A stretch of 64,000 bases of DNA from Castanea sativa (lineage: Eukaryota > Streptophyta > Magnoliopsida > Fagales > Fagaceae): the NCBI RefSeq assembly GCF_040712315.1, contig NC_134013.1, forward strand, positions 19,441,001 through 19,505,000, read 5' to 3'. Shown here piece by piece: positions 62,380 to 64,000 of the stretch (positions are counted from its first letter, which is position 1; each line of letters begins with the position of its first letter). The notes beneath the pieces are model-generated. The model searched no databases. It had not been told where the DNA came from and was given only the letters and a program-made list of their open reading frames with translations. The translations under genes and the position numbers were made by a program.

Positions 62380-63560
62380 AAGGTTGGGGAATCTATCTTT
62401 GTTTGCAGTATTGAGGTTTAGAGAATTTGTTGATTTAGAATTTAAAACTTCAGATGTAGGGTTCAAGAATGAGATGGTTGATAGGGAAGGCAAAAGATTT
62501 GATTTAAGGTTGTAAAAGAGTTGAGAAAATGTTTTCCTTGTTTTTTGGTAGCTTGGTGCAACTGAAAATGTTACCCAATGGAAAATGCTTTCCATTGTCA
62601 GTGGAAAATTACACTTCTGGAAAAAGCCTTACCCCTTTGAAGTTCAACTCCTTTATGCTGCCACTACCACCTACTGCTGATGACCACAGCCCACTCACCC
62701 ACTAATCGTCATTAGCCCAACCATAGCAACCAACAACTGGTCACCTGCCATTGTTGCCACCCACTACCGGCCATTGGTTGCCACTATACTTGCACTATGC
62801 CTGACCAATTGTAGCCTGCCTAAGCATTATTGACTGCCGGGCATTTATCTTCAACTTAATGACTGCCGGACATTGATCTTCTACCATATTGGCCATCGAT
62901 TGCCAACCACCATTGGTCACCAAACACAGTCGCCACCATCACTGACCACTGGTCACCACCCACCTGTTGTCATTTATCATCTGCCCCTGCCACCACCACC
63001 ACCACTTTCCTCCCTAATATTGCTAGCGTTATTGGGAATTTGCAGTACAACCAAACACTAAAAAATTATTTTCTAGATTGCAACAAAAAACAAATCATTT
63101 ACCACTGAAAATATTTTTTGTTGGAATACATTTTACGCTGAAATAAATGGAGCTTAAGATTAAATTTGTGCAAAGGTTATGTATAATGCATGTGAGCATT
63201 ATGTATGAATAATGACCGAATGCTGAAGAGGAGAGGGAAGACAAAGGTTGAAACAAACTAAGGCCAACATGCTTCAATACTCAAAACACTTGTTTCTATC
63301 AATCATTTCCGTTAATTCTTTATCACATTGAGCACAAACATATAAGAACTCTTTCTTGTAAATAGCCTTAGAGCTTCTAATTGGACTAATTAGCTAAAAA
63401 CCTAGTAAGATAATAAAAGATGAACTTGGACTCAAAAGGAAATAAACCTAAGAGAACTTAAAATCTCCTAGACAAAATTCTAGAGTCAATTACCAAAATA
63501 ACCTTAATGCACAGGAGTTATGAAGATTACAGTTCTGCCCTTGAATACATAACTAACCCT
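62380..63560. repeat. Dispersed repeat family X, copy 2, with CCA-rich insert
   Basis: Flanking parts match 50640-51500 (AAAAGATTTGATTTAAGGTT at about 62490; AAGGCCAACATGCTTCAATA at 63260). The middle, about 62530-63200, is an insertion with GGAAAA/TTTTCC-rich ends and a CCA/CAC-rich core (62660-63010). Confidence 0.45.
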
Positions 63561-63579
63561 AACTTCTACAATAGAACCC

Positions 63580-64000
63580 CATTTTTTTTAAAGTAAATGG
63601 TAATTGAAAAGGTATAAAAGGGGCATAGCCCATCAATTACCAAGTACTTGGGAACTGTACAAGAGATGCACAAACAATAAACAAAGAAAATTTCAAACAT
63701 CATGCAACTCAGAGAAGTTTGGAAAGAGTGTGTCTTGTGGTCTCCATCTACTCCTATAAAAATCTTCTGAACAAGAGTTTCAGGTCTAGAACTTATGTTT
63801 CACACCTGTCAATGCTCCAGGAATTTTCATTCCCTTTAAATGCACCATGAGACTGAGAAATTGCACTCCATATGCCAATGCTCTAATGTGGACTTAACCA
63901 ATCTCGCCAAGAAGTGAAAAGATCAATCACACTCCAATACATGACCATTGAATCCTGAAGACTTAAGCCATACTCTGCAATTCCCTAGCAATACCGCAAT
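63580..64000 (-). mobile_element. LINE 3' end, cut by the window edge
   Basis: On the minus strand the sequence runs into GGGCTATGCCCCTTTTATAC and a short A-rich tail near 63585, like the non-coding 3' region of plant L1 elements. Coding sequence is not visible before the window ends. Confidence 0.4.

Overview
The window looks like nuclear DNA of a woody eudicot. It is AT-rich, its genes have GT-AG introns, it carries plant-type LINE, SINE, copia, hAT, Mutator and Harbinger elements, and it holds two recognisable plant genes. I cannot fix the species; a rosid tree (for example Fagales) is only a guess from the look of the repeats.

Host genes. (1) An intronless CBL-interacting protein kinase (CIPK/SnRK3, CIPK5/25-like) lies on the minus strand at 33697-35007, with a TATA box and an ABRE-like motif upstream. 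(2) The 5' two thirds of TAF5 (TFIID subunit: LisH, NTD2, first WD40 repeat) lie on the plus strand as 12 exons between 46766 and 61106. The remaining WD40 exons are beyond the right edge. TAF5 introns 5 and 9 are swollen by transposons. No other host gene could be supported.

Layout. 1-10.1 kb: AT-rich intergenic DNA with a SINE, two short TIR elements, tandem duplications and a large head-to-head minisatellite foldback (8.62-9.51 kb). 10.1-15.06 kb: a non-autonomous copia-type LTR element with a broken gag and, in place of pol, an unrelated plant transposon ORF. 15.8-22.35 kb: a decayed SIRE-like copia element with 1131-bp LTRs. 23.5-30.5 kb: a four-level nest, with a hAT MITE inside a DUF4371/ZMYM1-type hAT, inside the end of a Mutator-like element, inside a CACTA-like element. 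30.5-37.2 kb: the CIPK gene and its flanks. 37.2-40.4 kb: a second, inverted and truncated copy of the 10-kb LTR family with different internal cargo, interrupted by a Harbinger element whose empty site is preserved in the first copy. 40.7-46.7 kb: an LTR fragment, nested MITEs and spacer. 46.7-64 kb: TAF5 with SINEs, LINEs, a hAT element and dispersed repeats in its introns.

Several extremely short retroposon tails (14-42 bp), each flanked by target-site duplications of 10-17 bp, are scattered through the window. Element boundaries were read by eye from TIRs, LTRs and target-site duplications; family names rest on recognised motifs and not on database searches.
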